Numbered from the stretch's first letter, positions 47,159-50,111 are shown. The stretch: DNA of 64,000 bases from Elgaria multicarinata webbii (GCF_023053635.1 NC_086177.1:91980001-92044000), one strand, 5' to 3'. Notes: generated by a model from the sequence alone, not told the origin. Numbers and translations are program-made.

Positions 47159-48628
47159 CACAATATCAAATCCACACTTAAGGGACGGTGGTTAGCCTTG
47201 ATCTCTTGGGAGGTGTGGAATCCATTTAGAGGTATACTCCAGTGCTGGAGAGGGTACAGACATCAAACATTAAACATGATGGTTTCCAAAACTGGATGTT
47301 GATGGATCCTGGGGAACAGCCAAGTAACCTCAATGCATTTATTGCACCAAGACTGAATCAGCTGGACTGGCTCTTAAAGGCAATTATCGCGGTCATCATC
47401 AACATCGCCACCACCTGTGCAAGTGCCCTCCCTGCCCCCCCCCCACTCAAGACTCAGCCACACACAACAAGGGTGGGGAGGCAATATCCAGATAAACGGG
47501 GAGGGTTCTGATAAACCTTCCCAGCTTTGGGCTGACGTCATTTTCGAGCTTGATCTCCAACCCACCCACCTACCCGCTCTGCTCTAGAGAAAGATCCGCA
47601 GCACGGGCAGAGCAGCAGTAATGATGTCAGACTCCTTTAGGGTGGAAGAGGGATGCTCCTTTGGAGGATGCGGATGGAAGCAAGGGAAGGGAGGAAGAAC
47701 ACCAGAGTTGGGTGGGTGGGGGTGGAATGACACCTTTTGCTGGGGTGGGGAAGAAGATGCACACCCACATATGGATGCCCGTCTCACCCCAGTCTTTGCC
47801 CCCAGCCCACCCAACCCGCAACGTCTCCACCCACCCCATTCAATCAGAAATACACACACCCAAAAACCCACGCAGTATGGAATGATGTCAGGGTGTGAAA
47901 TCAAAAGATTTGGCTTTCCTAGCTTCTGTTGCTTGTCTGGCTTCTCTTCCAGCCTTTCTGTGGTTTTTCCAGCTTCTATTGCAGCTTCTGTCCGCTGCTT
48001 TTGGATGGACATTTTAAAGGCTGCGGGGGTCGTGGGTGGGGGGGTTAACCTCATCAGCACCTGCCTTTGAAGGCGATGGGGGAAAGGGGGGCAGAGTTAG
48101 ATCCCCTTTGCCACGGCTCAAACCCTAGCGTGAGGACACACGATCACACACCCAAACATGCGCGCACACACGTATATGTGGGGAATCTATGGGTAAAATC
48201 CTACTTAAAGTAGATCCATTGACCCGAATGGGACTTCAATGAGTCACGCCTGACTAAATCCCGCTCATTTCAATGGGTCTACTCTACATCGGATTCATGT
48301 TGGATCTTACCCTAGCTGCTTGCTACGAGCGTTTCTGTCTATGGGGCATGATGTACACCTGTAGACGTCATGCCGATGAAGTCATCGCCACAGATACTAC
48401 GCCAGTCTTCGCCCCCCGCCCCGCCCCCGGCGCCCTCCAGAGGTGTGGGATTACCGATCCCATCAAAGCCAGCCAATGCGGGCAATGGGAGTTGTAGTCC
48501 CGCAGCTGGAGGGCACCGGACTGCGCCACCTTCTCCACGCCGAGCCTCGCTCCCTGGCCAAAGGCGCCCGAGGGTCGTCTCCCCGCATGGCCCCCGCTCA
48601 CCTTGGCGCTTTCCCTGAGGGGCCCCAT
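1425..48628 (-). CDS. SYBU: Syntabulin, complete seven-exon coding region (spliced)
   Basis: Spliced coding sequence join(48628..48602, 44970..44763, 23751..23551, 14436..14334, 7222..7016, 3665..3516, 2535..1425), 2007 nt, 668 residues. Seen: every exon is bounded by a usable acceptor and donor and the phases chain without a break. Features are a Ser-rich N-terminal half (about 1-265), a coiled coil (about 276-385), an acidic linker (about 390-600) and a hydrophobic tail segment (612-631). Known of the family: syntabulin (also GOLSYN) is a microtubule-associated adaptor that links kinesin-1 (KIF5B) to syntaxin-1 vesicles and to mitochondria for anterograde axonal transport; the zebrafish gene acts in dorsal-determinant transport. 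The family relative is syntaphilin. Identity rests on long near-identical stretches with the vertebrate protein as I remember it. No frameshift or internal stop is visible. The gene spans about 48 kb because of repeat-filled introns. Confidence 0.96.
2755..3277 (+). mobile_element. L2-like LINE 3' end with ATT microsatellite
   Basis: Plus-strand translation ends ...[20 protein letters not shown] then [14 protein letters not shown], the usual C-terminal signature of L2/CR1-group ORF2 proteins. A short 3' UTR follows, ending ggtgctatataaatt and an (ATT)n run (about 3187-3225) that decays into ACT/AAT triplets. 5'-truncated, as is normal for LINE copies. Confidence 0.75.
3383..3481. repeat. hAT-like MITE, family D
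   Basis: Ends agccttccccaac and gcttggggaaggct are inverted repeats. The interior contains the widespread ctacaactcccgtcatcccc motif. Compare the copy at 12276-12392, where an 8-bp target duplication is visible. Confidence 0.7.
3516..3665 (-). CDS. SYBU: SYBU coding exon 6 (residues 249-299)
   Basis: 150 bp, acceptor tctcttgcag, donor GAA AG|gtaacc. Encodes [20 protein letters not shown] followed by [20 protein letters not shown] and KESESRLQE. The coiled coil begins at about residue 276 and runs into exon 7. In the family this region belongs to the kinesin-binding part of the protein. Confidence 0.94.
4132..4726. mobile_element. hAT-type non-autonomous element, family E, with 8-bp target duplication
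   Basis: 595 bp, GC-rich. Begins TAGGGGTGTGCAC and ends GCACATCCCTA, flanked by perfect 8-bp direct repeats GCTTTAAC (4124-4131 and 4727-4734). An 8-bp duplication plus short TIRs is the hAT hallmark. The interior is a GC-rich imperfect palindrome, which explains several spurious open frames on both strands. The sibling copy is at 16275-16650. Confidence 0.85.
5164..5293. repeat. Palindromic MITE, family L
   Basis: About 130 bp with inverted arms: cctacaactcccagcattgc against gctgggagtagtaggac, and terminal pieces resembling gtttagacagaaaaa. Other copies lie at 34713, 36709 and 41574. Confidence 0.7.
5928..6320 (-). mobile_element. CR1-like LINE 3' tail, family A
   Basis: The minus-strand translation contains [20 protein letters not shown] then [14 protein letters not shown], which resembles the end of CR1-group ORF2 (FFT..V...WN.LP..VV). 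The plus strand reads agaacataagaag and ggatcagaccaagggtccat. Strongly 5'-truncated. Related copies: 26101, 39104, 43190, 43970 and 50561. Confidence 0.7.
6342..6393 (+). repeat. GGA trinucleotide/purine tract
   Basis: About 50 bases of (GGA)n with an internal run of nine G. It abuts the CR1-like tail. Confidence 0.9.
7016..7222 (-). CDS. SYBU: SYBU coding exon 5 (residues 180-249), GC donor
   Basis: 207 bp encoding [20 protein letters not shown], then [17 protein letters not shown] and the [16 protein letters not shown] segment. The acceptor is cccttctag. The donor has to be AG|gcaagt (GC at 7015-7014), because the exon must leave two bases (AG) to join G|CGG of exon 6. The nearby GT four bases further on (CAA|gtgagc) would shift the frame. 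Known: AG|GCAAGT is the usual form of the rare GC-AG intron class. Confidence 0.92.
7289..7472. repeat. Palindromic MITE, family B
   Basis: Left arm ggctggtggttctaatgtca, right arm tgacattggagccacca, with aaaggagcgatccaaggtgc mirrored by agctccttggatagttcct. Same family as 157-370. Confidence 0.75.
7735..7890 (+). mobile_element. Probable LINE 3' tail
   Basis: AT-rich 3'-UTR-like sequence ending gaattgccaagaaataaatt and an (AAAT) run. This resembles L2-type tails elsewhere in the window; there is no coding remnant. Confidence 0.35.
8050..9486. repeat. MITE interrupted by a DIRS remnant
   Basis: Outer ends are inverted: cccagttcacatgatgaaac (about 8056) against gtttcatcatgcaatctggg (about 9457-9476). 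The arms continue with aaccatag and caaactgtgggtt. The DIRS remnant (8086-9117) splits the left arm, so the MITE is the older insertion. Confidence 0.6.
8086..9117 (+). mobile_element. DIRS-family (tyrosine-recombinase) retrotransposon remnant
   Basis: Fossil element. Inverted terminal repeats of about 150 bp (8091-8243 and 8930-9117) are highly similar to each other. Between them lies a plus-strand piece related to the C-terminal part of a DIRS tyrosine recombinase (about 8361-8666), and then the internal sequence complementary to the termini (about 8705-8810) that DIRS elements carry. It is far shorter than a full element and is broken. The high similarity of the terminal repeats suggests a fairly recent origin. 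No target duplication is expected for this class. Confidence 0.75.
9629..9931. mobile_element. Palindromic MITE, family G, with 5-bp direct repeats
   Basis: 303 bp. Ends AGCATCATCAGACG and CGTCTGATGATGCT are perfect 14-bp inverted repeats, flanked by CTTTG on both sides (9624-9628, 9932-9936). The interior carries gaccacgtggcccattcaat, also found in the copies at 22430 and 41040. Confidence 0.75.
10745..10810. repeat. Short interspersed repeat, family I
   Basis: Contains ttgaactcaatagggcttac followed by gagtagacatgaatagg. The same short unit recurs at 32989, 34620 and 41497. It is probably a small MITE that is itself partly palindromic; class unknown. Confidence 0.6.
11433..11803. repeat. 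MITE-like repeat, family J
   Basis: Begins agggtgacca and ends ggccaccct. A related sequence sharing cctctatttgaagg and cttttgacc...ggccaccct occurs at 28160-28453. Terminal inverted repeats are short. Confidence 0.5.
12276..12392. mobile_element. hAT-type MITE, family D, with 8-bp target duplication
   Basis: 117-bp palindrome. Ends TAGCCTTCCTCAACC and GGTTGAGGAAGGCTG, flanked by perfect 8-bp repeats TGTTAAAA (12268-12275 and 12393-12400). Internal motif ggactacaactcccag. This copy establishes the family as hAT-like. Confidence 0.85.
12780..13098 (+). repeat. Pyrimidine-rich low-complexity tract
   Basis: About 320 bases of C/T-rich sequence with imperfect repeats of ctcccagcccctag. It yields spurious open frames in several phases. 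Purine-rich on the SYBU sense strand. Confidence 0.7.
13441..13848. mobile_element. Palindromic MITE related to family K
   Basis: 408 bp between GGCTGGGTTCAC and GTGAACCCAGTC, with TTC on both sides (13438-13440, 13849-13851). Internal arms: gtgctaacccatggtggg against catcatgggttagctgtg. Confidence 0.7.
14334..14436 (-). CDS. SYBU: SYBU coding exon 4 (residues 146-180)
   Basis: 103 bp. Acceptor tctctttcag, donor CGC AA|gtatgc. Encodes [20 protein letters not shown] and on to [13 protein letters not shown], a low-complexity serine block that matches vertebrate syntabulin almost residue for residue. Entered after one base of a Gly codon and left after two bases of Asn 180. Confidence 0.94.
14765..14813 (+). 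repeat. AAT microsatellite
   Basis: About 16 uninterrupted AAT/ATA triplets. Confidence 0.95.
15145..15630. repeat. Large inverted repeat, probable MITE
   Basis: Left arm (about 15240-15400: gaattttctg, gtaggaagttttgaggggg, cacttgcaggagccca) pairs with a right arm (about 15420-15590: gggttcctgcaagtgcc, cctcaaaacttcctacac, gagaaaattctcc). Loop near 15410. Identity of arms is moderate. Outer boundaries uncertain. Confidence 0.65.
15690..15770. repeat. Short dispersed repeat shared with 37132-37208
   Basis: The segment gaagaatttattataatgct, then gtgtgtagagttt and cctggaaagaat, occurs again near 37139 with few differences. Family not recognised. Confidence 0.6.
16127..16730. repeat. Palindromic MITE, family F, interrupted by an hAT-like element
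   Basis: Ends gggcctgttcagacgtcaca and gtgttgtctgaacagagtc are imperfect inverted repeats. Arms carry ctaagccatggtt against ctggcttagcg. Family E (16275-16650) is inserted inside. Confidence 0.7.
16275..16650. mobile_element. hAT-type non-autonomous element, family E, nested
   Basis: 376 bp from TAGGGCTGTGCAC to CACACCCCTA with perfect 8-bp duplications GTTCACAC (16267-16274, 16651-16658). GC-rich palindromic interior (cttcggatcccttccgg). Younger than the family F copy that it interrupts. Confidence 0.85.
17267..17432. repeat. Truncated family E element
   Basis: Begins tagggctgtgctccgctcc, like the two full copies, but lacks a matching right terminus before an L2-like LINE fragment begins. 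Confidence 0.55.
17433..17750 (+). mobile_element. L2-like LINE 3' end
   Basis: Translates to [20 protein letters not shown] then [13 protein letters not shown], the C-terminus of an L2-group ORF2. The 3' UTR ends tgcccagagagccccggct and gggagcgttatataagtgc, then (AAAT)n at 17716-17747. 5'-truncated. Confidence 0.75.
18310..18345 (+). repeat. TC dinucleotide repeat
   Basis: About 17 uninterrupted TC units, followed by a further CT-rich stretch to about 18363. Confidence 0.95.
18625..18960. repeat. Possible dispersed GC-rich repeat
   Basis: Contains gcctgcatcaggcggcagag. A loosely similar start occurs near 44362 (gagtgagcaaactaccttag). Assignment is weak. Confidence 0.25.
19690..19742 (+). 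mobile_element. LINE 3' tail fragment
   Basis: gccgggagctttggctattg then gggcagtataaaaatgc and (AAAT)n. Same tail as 24895-24958. Confidence 0.5.
19751..20038. repeat. Palindromic MITE
   Basis: 288 bp. Left end ctttctttccatttttttac then tctagagtaagc; right end tttactccagagtaaaa then aagaaagaaag. Inner pieces gatccagatcat and ccagatcatgacc also mirror loosely. Confidence 0.6.
20481..20776. repeat. Palindromic MITE with about 25-bp TIRs
   Basis: About 295 bp. caccattttgtttacctta at the left end is matched by aaaggtaaacaaaatggtg at the right, with gtgtaagc against ggttacac inside. Interior arms (ttaaacttctgggg against ggaagttttaaacc) are also inverted. Confidence 0.75.
20885..21165. repeat. 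Iterated TTTGTGCAAATT-type motif region
   Basis: The word ttgtgcaaatt or its close variants (tttgcaaatt, ttgcacaaatt, ttgcacaag) occurs about eight times in 230 bp with irregular spacing. A similar segment is at 58990-59115. Confidence 0.55.
22430..22992. mobile_element. Family G MITE interrupted by a LINE tail
   Basis: Shares agaccacgtggcctattcag and cacagcaggaaatgg with the 9629 copy. Its right end (ataaaacactcgtctgctga, near 22965) is separated by an AT-rich LINE-like tail at about 22740-22926 that ends gaaataaatttattattatt. Confidence 0.6.
23551..23751 (-). CDS. SYBU: SYBU coding exon 3 (residues 79-146)
   Basis: 201 bp with a long T-rich acceptor (tgtttacag) and donor CCA G|gtaagg. It encodes [20 protein letters not shown] and on to SLIKPG. 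The SVSPVKTP segment is a proline-directed phosphosite-like stretch conserved in the syntabulin I remember. The exon carries no domain of known fold and is predicted disordered from composition. It is a phase 1 to phase 1 exon, so skipping it would keep the frame. Confidence 0.94.
24895..24958 (+). mobile_element. LINE 3' tail fragment
   Basis: taaaccgcccagagagcttt then attgggcggtatagaaatgc and (AAAT)n, the L2-group tail also seen at 17670 and 19690. Confidence 0.6.
25930..26060 (+). mobile_element. Probable LINE 3' tail
   Basis: T-rich sequence followed by gttgtgagctgccttgagtg and gaatggcggtgtagaat, the typical wording of squamate LINE tails. Weak. Confidence 0.4.
26101..26275 (-). mobile_element. 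CR1-like LINE 3' tail, family A
   Basis: Plus strand reads taagaacataggacgagcc, gctggatcaggctaagggtc and cagtggccaaccaggg. Short copy without coding remnant. Confidence 0.7.
26576..26745 (-). mobile_element. MIR SINE fragment
   Basis: ggcaacaacattgtaaggta, then cttatccccatattgcagat and gggaagaactgaggcagag: the MIR core and 3' region in reverse orientation. It ends in agagatttgaacc, the B-box side of the tRNA-like head. Confidence 0.75.
28160..28453. repeat. MITE-like repeat, family J
   Basis: Shares cctctatttgaagg, cctcttttgacctcttt and ggccaccct with 11433-11803. Confidence 0.45.
28540..28700 (-). mobile_element. MIR-type SINE fragment
   Basis: gacaaccctgtaaggta then atggctgagtggggatttga and actcaggtctc, with tgacactcttaactactaca: a reverse-oriented tRNA-derived SINE, most like MIR. 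Confidence 0.6.
29127..29359 (+). mobile_element. CR1 LINE 3' end
   Basis: Reads acattagggagagattcttg, agaaagtggtggactcttcc and gcattggcagggggttggac, the standard CR1 3' terminus. It meets another CR1 copy tail-to-tail at 29360. Confidence 0.8.
29360..29850 (-). mobile_element. CR1 LINE 3' end with ORF2 C-terminus
   Basis: Minus-strand translation contains [20 protein letters not shown] then [20 protein letters not shown], characteristic of the end of CR1 reverse transcriptase ORF2. The plus strand starts tagaatcatagaatagcaga. About 490 bp and the longest CR1 copy here. The frame is open over 100 codons, so it is fairly young. Confidence 0.9.
29849..30051. repeat. Palindromic MITE, family B
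   Basis: taggctggtttctccaatat against catcagagccaccagcctcc at the right end, with ctgggtttcagtcagaactc mirrored by tctgactgaaacccagag. Confidence 0.8.
30580..30715 (-). mobile_element. MIR SINE fragment
   Basis: ctagcatttacgtatcacct, ccttgcaacaaccatgtaag and actgcagatgagg follow the MIR 3' half in reverse orientation. Confidence 0.6.
31796..32160. mobile_element. Palindromic MITE, family K, 3-bp target duplication
   Basis: 365 bp. Ends gcctgggttcacacaacac and gttgtgtgaacccaatc, flanked by ATT (31793-31795, 32161-32163). Arms contain gtggcttgttaaccacc-type words and ccatggttacacaac. Confidence 0.75.
32181..32285. repeat. hAT-like MITE, family D
   Basis: ttttggactacaacgcccag and ggctggggttgatgggag. 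Immediately follows the family K element. Confidence 0.6.
32989..33042. repeat. Family I short repeat
   Basis: cacttacctgggagtaagcc then ttgaactcaatggggcttac. Confidence 0.6.
34257..34437 (-). mobile_element. CR1 LINE 3' end
   Basis: Plus strand tagaatcatagaatcataga then ggaaggggcctacaaggcc and cagctgcctcttgaatgcc. Two copies of the terminal octamer are visible, the usual CR1 ending. Confidence 0.85.
34455..34582. repeat. Family C element, internally shortened
   Basis: tagggtgagccaggtgaaaa then aggacagggctcttgcacct, and in the other half caactattaaaggtgtagga. Much smaller than the 313-322-bp copies at 36124 and 43345. Confidence 0.55.
34620..34712. repeat. Family I short repeat
   Basis: gcctgggagtaaacactat, ttcaatggggattacatctg and gagtagacatgtctagaatt. 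Confidence 0.6.
34713..34834. repeat. Palindromic MITE, family L
   Basis: gcaatcctatgcatgtttag and acagaaaaaagtcctataat, mirrored by gggagttgtagggttttttt and ctgtctaaaactgc. Confidence 0.75.
35372..35560. repeat. Partial family F MITE
   Basis: tgggcctgttcagacgtcatg then ctaagtcactgcagatcgc resembles the left end at 16127. A right end is not obvious. Confidence 0.45.
36124..36436. mobile_element. Family C palindromic MITE
   Basis: 313 bp from TAGGGTGACCATATGAAAAG to CCATATGGTCACCCTA. Arms: acagggctcctgtatcttta against taaagatacaggagccccg, and gaatttcagcagctgtcatt against atggcacctgctgaaattcc. Confidence 0.8.
36709..36780. repeat. Partial family L MITE
   Basis: aacaatcctatgtgtgttgc then aaaagtcctacaactcccag. 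Confidence 0.55.
37132..37240. repeat. Dispersed repeat shared with 15690, followed by family L end
   Basis: gaagaatttattattatgct then gtgtgtagagtttcttgcc, and at the right gatgctgggagttgtaggac. Confidence 0.5.
37925..38154 (+). mobile_element. Sauria-type SINE (tRNA-derived), full length
   Basis: tRNA-like head with A box (gtggtgtaatggttagagtg) and B box (ggttctagtccc), then catgaagctcactggggga, cctcacagggttgctgttgt, aaaaaaggcggtatataaat and an (AAAT)n end. This family is characteristic of squamates and is the best clue to the host. The head retains both pol III boxes. Confidence 0.85.
38990..39500 (+). mobile_element. Sauria-type SINE interrupted by a CR1-like tail
   Basis: The left part (to about 39103) has agttcaagccccctctcag and catgaagctcactagatg. 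The right part (about 39418-39500) has gttgttgttgtggaggta and ggaggaaaggtgggataaaa. A family A fragment (39104-39415) separates them. Confidence 0.7.
39104..39415 (-). mobile_element. CR1-like LINE 3' tail, family A, nested in a SINE
   Basis: agaacataagaagagcaaga then atctagtccagcattctgtt; the minus-strand frame has [13 protein letters not shown]. Younger than the surrounding SINE. Confidence 0.7.
39917..40030. repeat. hAT-like MITE, family D
   Basis: cctgccttccccaacctagt, gctggactacaattcccag and gctgggagttgcagtccaac. Confidence 0.7.
40579..40750. repeat. Half of a family C element
   Basis: tagtgtgaccatatgaaaag through cagcaggtgctatatgtatg to acagttaaagctgcagaagc, then the central gtgtgaccagatacaaaag. 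The right arm is absent. Confidence 0.65.
41040..41398. mobile_element. Family G MITE, reverse orientation
   Basis: Starts aaaaactagtgttttatagc then acgctcgttac; contains gccatgtggtcactgctctc; ends cctcctcccatctgaag. It corresponds to the reverse of the 22430 copy. Confidence 0.5.
41497..41573. repeat. Family I short repeat
   Basis: gtgagtaagccccatagaac then cttctgagtagatgaatata. Confidence 0.6.
41574..41685. repeat. Palindromic MITE, family L
   Basis: aatcctatgcatgcttagac, gatgctgggagttgtaggac and cggtctaaatgtgcataga. Directly abuts the family I repeat, the same arrangement as at 34620-34834. Confidence 0.7.
41692..42475 (-). mobile_element. L2-like LINE, ORF2 C-terminal part and 3' UTR
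   Basis: Two overlapping-order minus-strand frames: [20 protein letters not shown] with [20 protein letters not shown] (42220-42438), then [20 protein letters not shown] (41872-42189). These are the end of an L2-group reverse transcriptase ORF2. A frameshift lies between them, so this copy is dead. The tail on the plus strand reads tataccgccccacagcc. Confidence 0.85.
43190..43905 (+). mobile_element. CR1-like LINE 3' tail, family A, interrupted
   Basis: Coding-like start (gaagaaattattcacacagt, caccaatttagatggttta) then, after an inserted family C element (43345-43666), caaattcctggaagagaagg to ctttggtctgatccagcac. Confidence 0.75.
43345..43666. mobile_element. Family C palindromic MITE with 7-bp target duplication
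   Basis: 322 bp TAGGGTGACCATATGAAAAG ... CATATGGTCACCCTA, flanked by GTTAGAC (43338-43344 and 43667-43673). The interrupted repeat would otherwise read gggggttagacaaattcc, so the duplication is exactly seven bases. Confidence 0.85.
43970..44355 (+). mobile_element. CR1 3' region joined to a family A tail
   Basis: The first half is CR1-like (gctaaacattagaataagct, ggccatctgtcagagatgct, gggcagagagctggactaga). From about 44140 it reads as family A (gaattcctggaggagagggc, ctggttggccactgtgtgaa, acccttggtctgatgcagca). Confidence 0.6.
44362..44665. repeat. Unclassified, possibly repetitive
   Basis: gagccagtcctaccttaaga start, purine-rich block, then cagggttcttgggacatca-like end. Not recognised with confidence. 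Confidence 0.25.
44763..44970 (-). CDS. SYBU: SYBU coding exon 2 (residues 10-78)
   Basis: 208 bp, entered in phase 0 and left with one base (TCA G|gtaatt). It encodes [20 protein letters not shown] and on to NSFCS, a basic then Ser-rich stretch matching syntabulin. The acceptor is ...atgggaag|GAG; its pyrimidine tract is modest. A second AG six bases on (gagcag|AAG) would drop two residues in frame, so minor alternative acceptor use is possible. Confidence 0.93.
45180..45885 (+). mobile_element. tRNA-derived SINE, second family, interrupted
   Basis: Head gccgtagctcagcggtagag then agaaggttccagctttaatc (A and B box regions), tail gactcctgcctaaagccctg. After the inserted MITE (45293-45806) it resumes with cagagtatcctgaactggat and aaggcagcttccatgttcc. 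Confidence 0.75.
45293..45806. mobile_element. Palindromic MITE, family K, nested, 3-bp target duplication AAT
   Basis: 514 bp from agctgggttcacacaacac to gtgttgtgaacccaggc with AAT at 45290-45292 and 45807-45809. It is longer than the 365-bp sibling because the left-arm words (cactcagtggttgagtgt) appear twice, at 45320 and 45517, pointing to a nested or duplicated arm. Confidence 0.75.
46000..46340 (+). mobile_element. L2-like LINE 3' end
   Basis: Decayed coding remnant around 46075-46150 (cctcctgaaaatgtacttat, catccaggctttctctgg), then a T-rich 3' UTR ending tgtgaaccacatagagattt and gtgctatttaagcattgc. Confidence 0.5.
46525..46645. repeat. hAT-like MITE, family D
   Basis: gttggactacaactcccatc and gggaatgatgggaattgaaa with acatctggagggtgcca. 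Confidence 0.7.
46725..46975. repeat. Inverted pair of about 75-bp repeats
   Basis: ttttattaggccaactcaaa then gatgcaagcttttgagatat at the left are mirrored by aatctggaaagcttgcacat then gtggccttcaatttgtcata at the right. Resembles terminal parts of an old Penelope-like or MITE family; unresolved. Confidence 0.5.
47127..47158 (+). repeat. CA dinucleotide repeat
   Basis: About 15 CA units. Confidence 0.95.
47533..47540. promoter_or_regulatory. Perfect CRE octamer TGACGTCA
   Basis: Palindromic CREB/ATF site in intron 1, about 1.1 kb downstream of SYBU exon 1. A related half site (agacgtca) lies at 48363. A single 8-mer can occur by chance. Confidence 0.3.
48191..48312. repeat. Small palindromic repeat, family I-like
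   Basis: gggtaaaatcctacttaaag at the left against ttggatcttaccc at the right; inner agtagatccattgacc against aatgggtctactct. It sits just downstream of the SYBU CpG island in transcription sense. Confidence 0.6.
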
Positions 48629-48930
48629 CCCGACGCCGCGTCCCGGCCGAAGCGCTGCCTGCGCTGCTGCGATGGAGGGAGAGGAGCGGGCAGCGCTCTC
48701 GCCAACGCCGCAGCCGCCGCGTCTTCTGCCTGCCGCCGCCCGCTGCTGGCGCTCGGCAGCCTCAACCCCGCCCCGCCCCGCCGCTGCCGCCGCCACCGCC
48801 GCTCGCCCCGCCCTGACACGTGGAGACGCTGCTGGCTGCCGGGCGCCGTTGCCTGCCGCGCTGTGCCGCAGCCGCTGACGCCTCACATGGCAGAAGGGGC
48901 AGCGGACGCGCATCATGTCGCTCGACGGCG
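48370..48930 (-). promoter_or_regulatory. SYBU: CpG-island promoter and 5' UTR of SYBU
   Basis: This is the only long CpG-dense stretch in the window. It holds several GC boxes (ccgccccgccccgcc near 48765-48782; cgccccgcccc near 48416) and surrounds coding exon 1. No TATA box is evident, as expected for a CpG-island promoter with dispersed starts. The transcription start should lie between about 48650 and 48930. Inverted CCAAT motifs (attgg on the minus strand) occur near 48475, inside the start of intron 1. Confidence 0.8.
48602..48628 (-). CDS. SYBU: SYBU coding exon 1 (residues 1-9)
   Basis: Encodes MGPLRESAK, then a strong donor (AAG|gtgagc, phase 0). The start was chosen because vertebrate syntabulin, as I recall it, begins MGPLRES and because the context is good (G at -3, G at +4). 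The reading frame stays open upstream of this ATG for a further 96 codons, to an ATG pair at 48916, so a longer N-terminus cannot be excluded from sequence alone. The exon lies inside a CpG island. Confidence 0.9.
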
Positions 48931-48985
48931 TTTTGGTTTTAGGACAGATCTATAGGAAGTTAGAAGAAGGGGTGCTTGGAAGAGA

Positions 48986-49143
48986 ACCATAGAATGGTAG
49001 AGTTGGAAGGGGCCTAAAAGGCCATCGAGTCCGACCCCCTGCTCATTGGCAGGAATCCACCTTAAGGCACACCTGACAGATGGTTGTCCAGCTGCCTCTT
49101 GAAGGCCTCTAGTGTGGGAGAGCCCACCACCTCCCTAGAGCAG
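48986..49143 (-). mobile_element. CR1 LINE 3' end
   Basis: catagaatggtagagttgga then ggcctaaaaggccatcgag and cagctgcctcttgaaggcc. It lies immediately upstream of the SYBU promoter. Confidence 0.85.
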
Positions 49144-49228
49144 GGGCTTGAACCTCACCCAGCCAGTCGCCTCGGCCCGGTTGCCCAGTTGGGGAAAACA
49201 TTCTGGACGCTGGCCGTAAGGTGAGACT

Positions 49229-49434
49229 GGGCTGGTGGCTCCGATTTCGGTGGGGCTGTGAATCCATTCTGGGTTTCAGTCAGAATCAGCCAGAACGCTA
49301 AAGGAGCTTTCCGTGGTGCTGGATTTATTTGGTGACACGCCTCAGCACCCTTGACTTTAGAGTTCTGGCTGGCTCTGATTGAAATCCAGGTTGGATTCAC
49401 AGCCCCACTGACATTGGAGTCACCAGCCTCCACT
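49229..49434. repeat. Palindromic MITE, family B
   Basis: ggctggtggctccgatttcg against gacattggagtcaccagcct; ttctgggtttcagtcagaat against gctctgattgaaatccagg. Confidence 0.8.
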
Positions 49435-49436
49435 GA

Positions 49437-49839
49437 ACTGGATGGGAGCCTGGGGCGGGGGTGGGAGCTTAGTGCCCATTGTGGCTGGTGGGGCAGAGAG
49501 TAAGGCAGATGCTCGATATTCTATTGGGGTTGTTGGAGGAGCAGGGTAGGAGAAGGTCATACACTCAAGCAGCCGCAAAGCCGTGCGTTGCAGCAAATAC
49601 ACCTGGGGGATCTATCTGCCACAAGTTGGGGGGGGAGCATGTGGGAGTCACTGACCCATTTGCCCCAAATATAGAGCCGCCTCTGGATTGAGCAAGAAGT
49701 AGATGAGTTCCAAGGTCCTGGACAACTAGATAATTCTATGTTTCGATGCACTTGATATTAAACACCAGGTGATATTCCTCACATGTAACATGCATGTATT
49801 TCATTAGCTTCCTGCCTTTCCTTCAAGGAGCTCAGAAGA
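49437..49839. other. Intergenic, nothing recognised
   Basis: About 400 bp without a recognisable repeat or exon. Confidence 0.4.
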
Positions 49840-49990
49840 CGTGGTTCCTTCCCTCCTCCTCTCTTACCCTCGGAACGGCAACCCTGCAAGGCTGAGAAAT
49901 AAGGACTACACCCACGGTCACTGAGTGTGCTTCATGGCTGGGTGGGGGAGGATTTGAACCTGTGTCTCTTATCTCATAGGACAACCTTTT
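49840..49990 (-). mobile_element. MIR-type/tRNA SINE fragment
   Basis: ggcaaccctgcaaggctgag, cttcatggctgggtggggga and ggatttgaacctgtgtctc, in reverse orientation. Confidence 0.5.
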
Positions 49991-49994
49991 CAGC

Positions 49995-50107
49995 CCAGTC
50001 TTACCCAACCTTGGACCTTACAGAGGGAGTTGGACTATAATTCCCATTGACCCAATGGCCATGCTGGTTAGGGATTGTAGTCCAACAAATCTGGAGGGTG
50101 CCAGGTT
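49995..50107. repeat. hAT-like MITE, family D
   Basis: cttacccaaccttggacctt, gttggactataattcccatt and gattgtagtccaacaaatct. Confidence 0.65.
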
Positions 50108-50111
50108 AAAG

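Larger units (their letters stand above)
44971..48601 (-). other. SYBU: SYBU intron 1 (3631 bp)
   Basis: GT-AG. Holds the SINE/MITE nest (45180-45885), a LINE tail, a family D MITE, an inverted pair (46725-46975), a CA repeat and a family I-like palindrome. The stretch 47160-48190 has G/C-rich homopurine patches, a perfect CRE octamer (47533-47540) and no coding signal. CpG density rises from about 48370. Confidence 0.85.

Noticed and set aside
48443-48955. Long plus-strand open frame opposite SYBU exon 1
   Set aside because: It lies within the CpG island, where stop codons are rare by composition; the protein is low-complexity Arg/Ala/Pro with no family resemblance.
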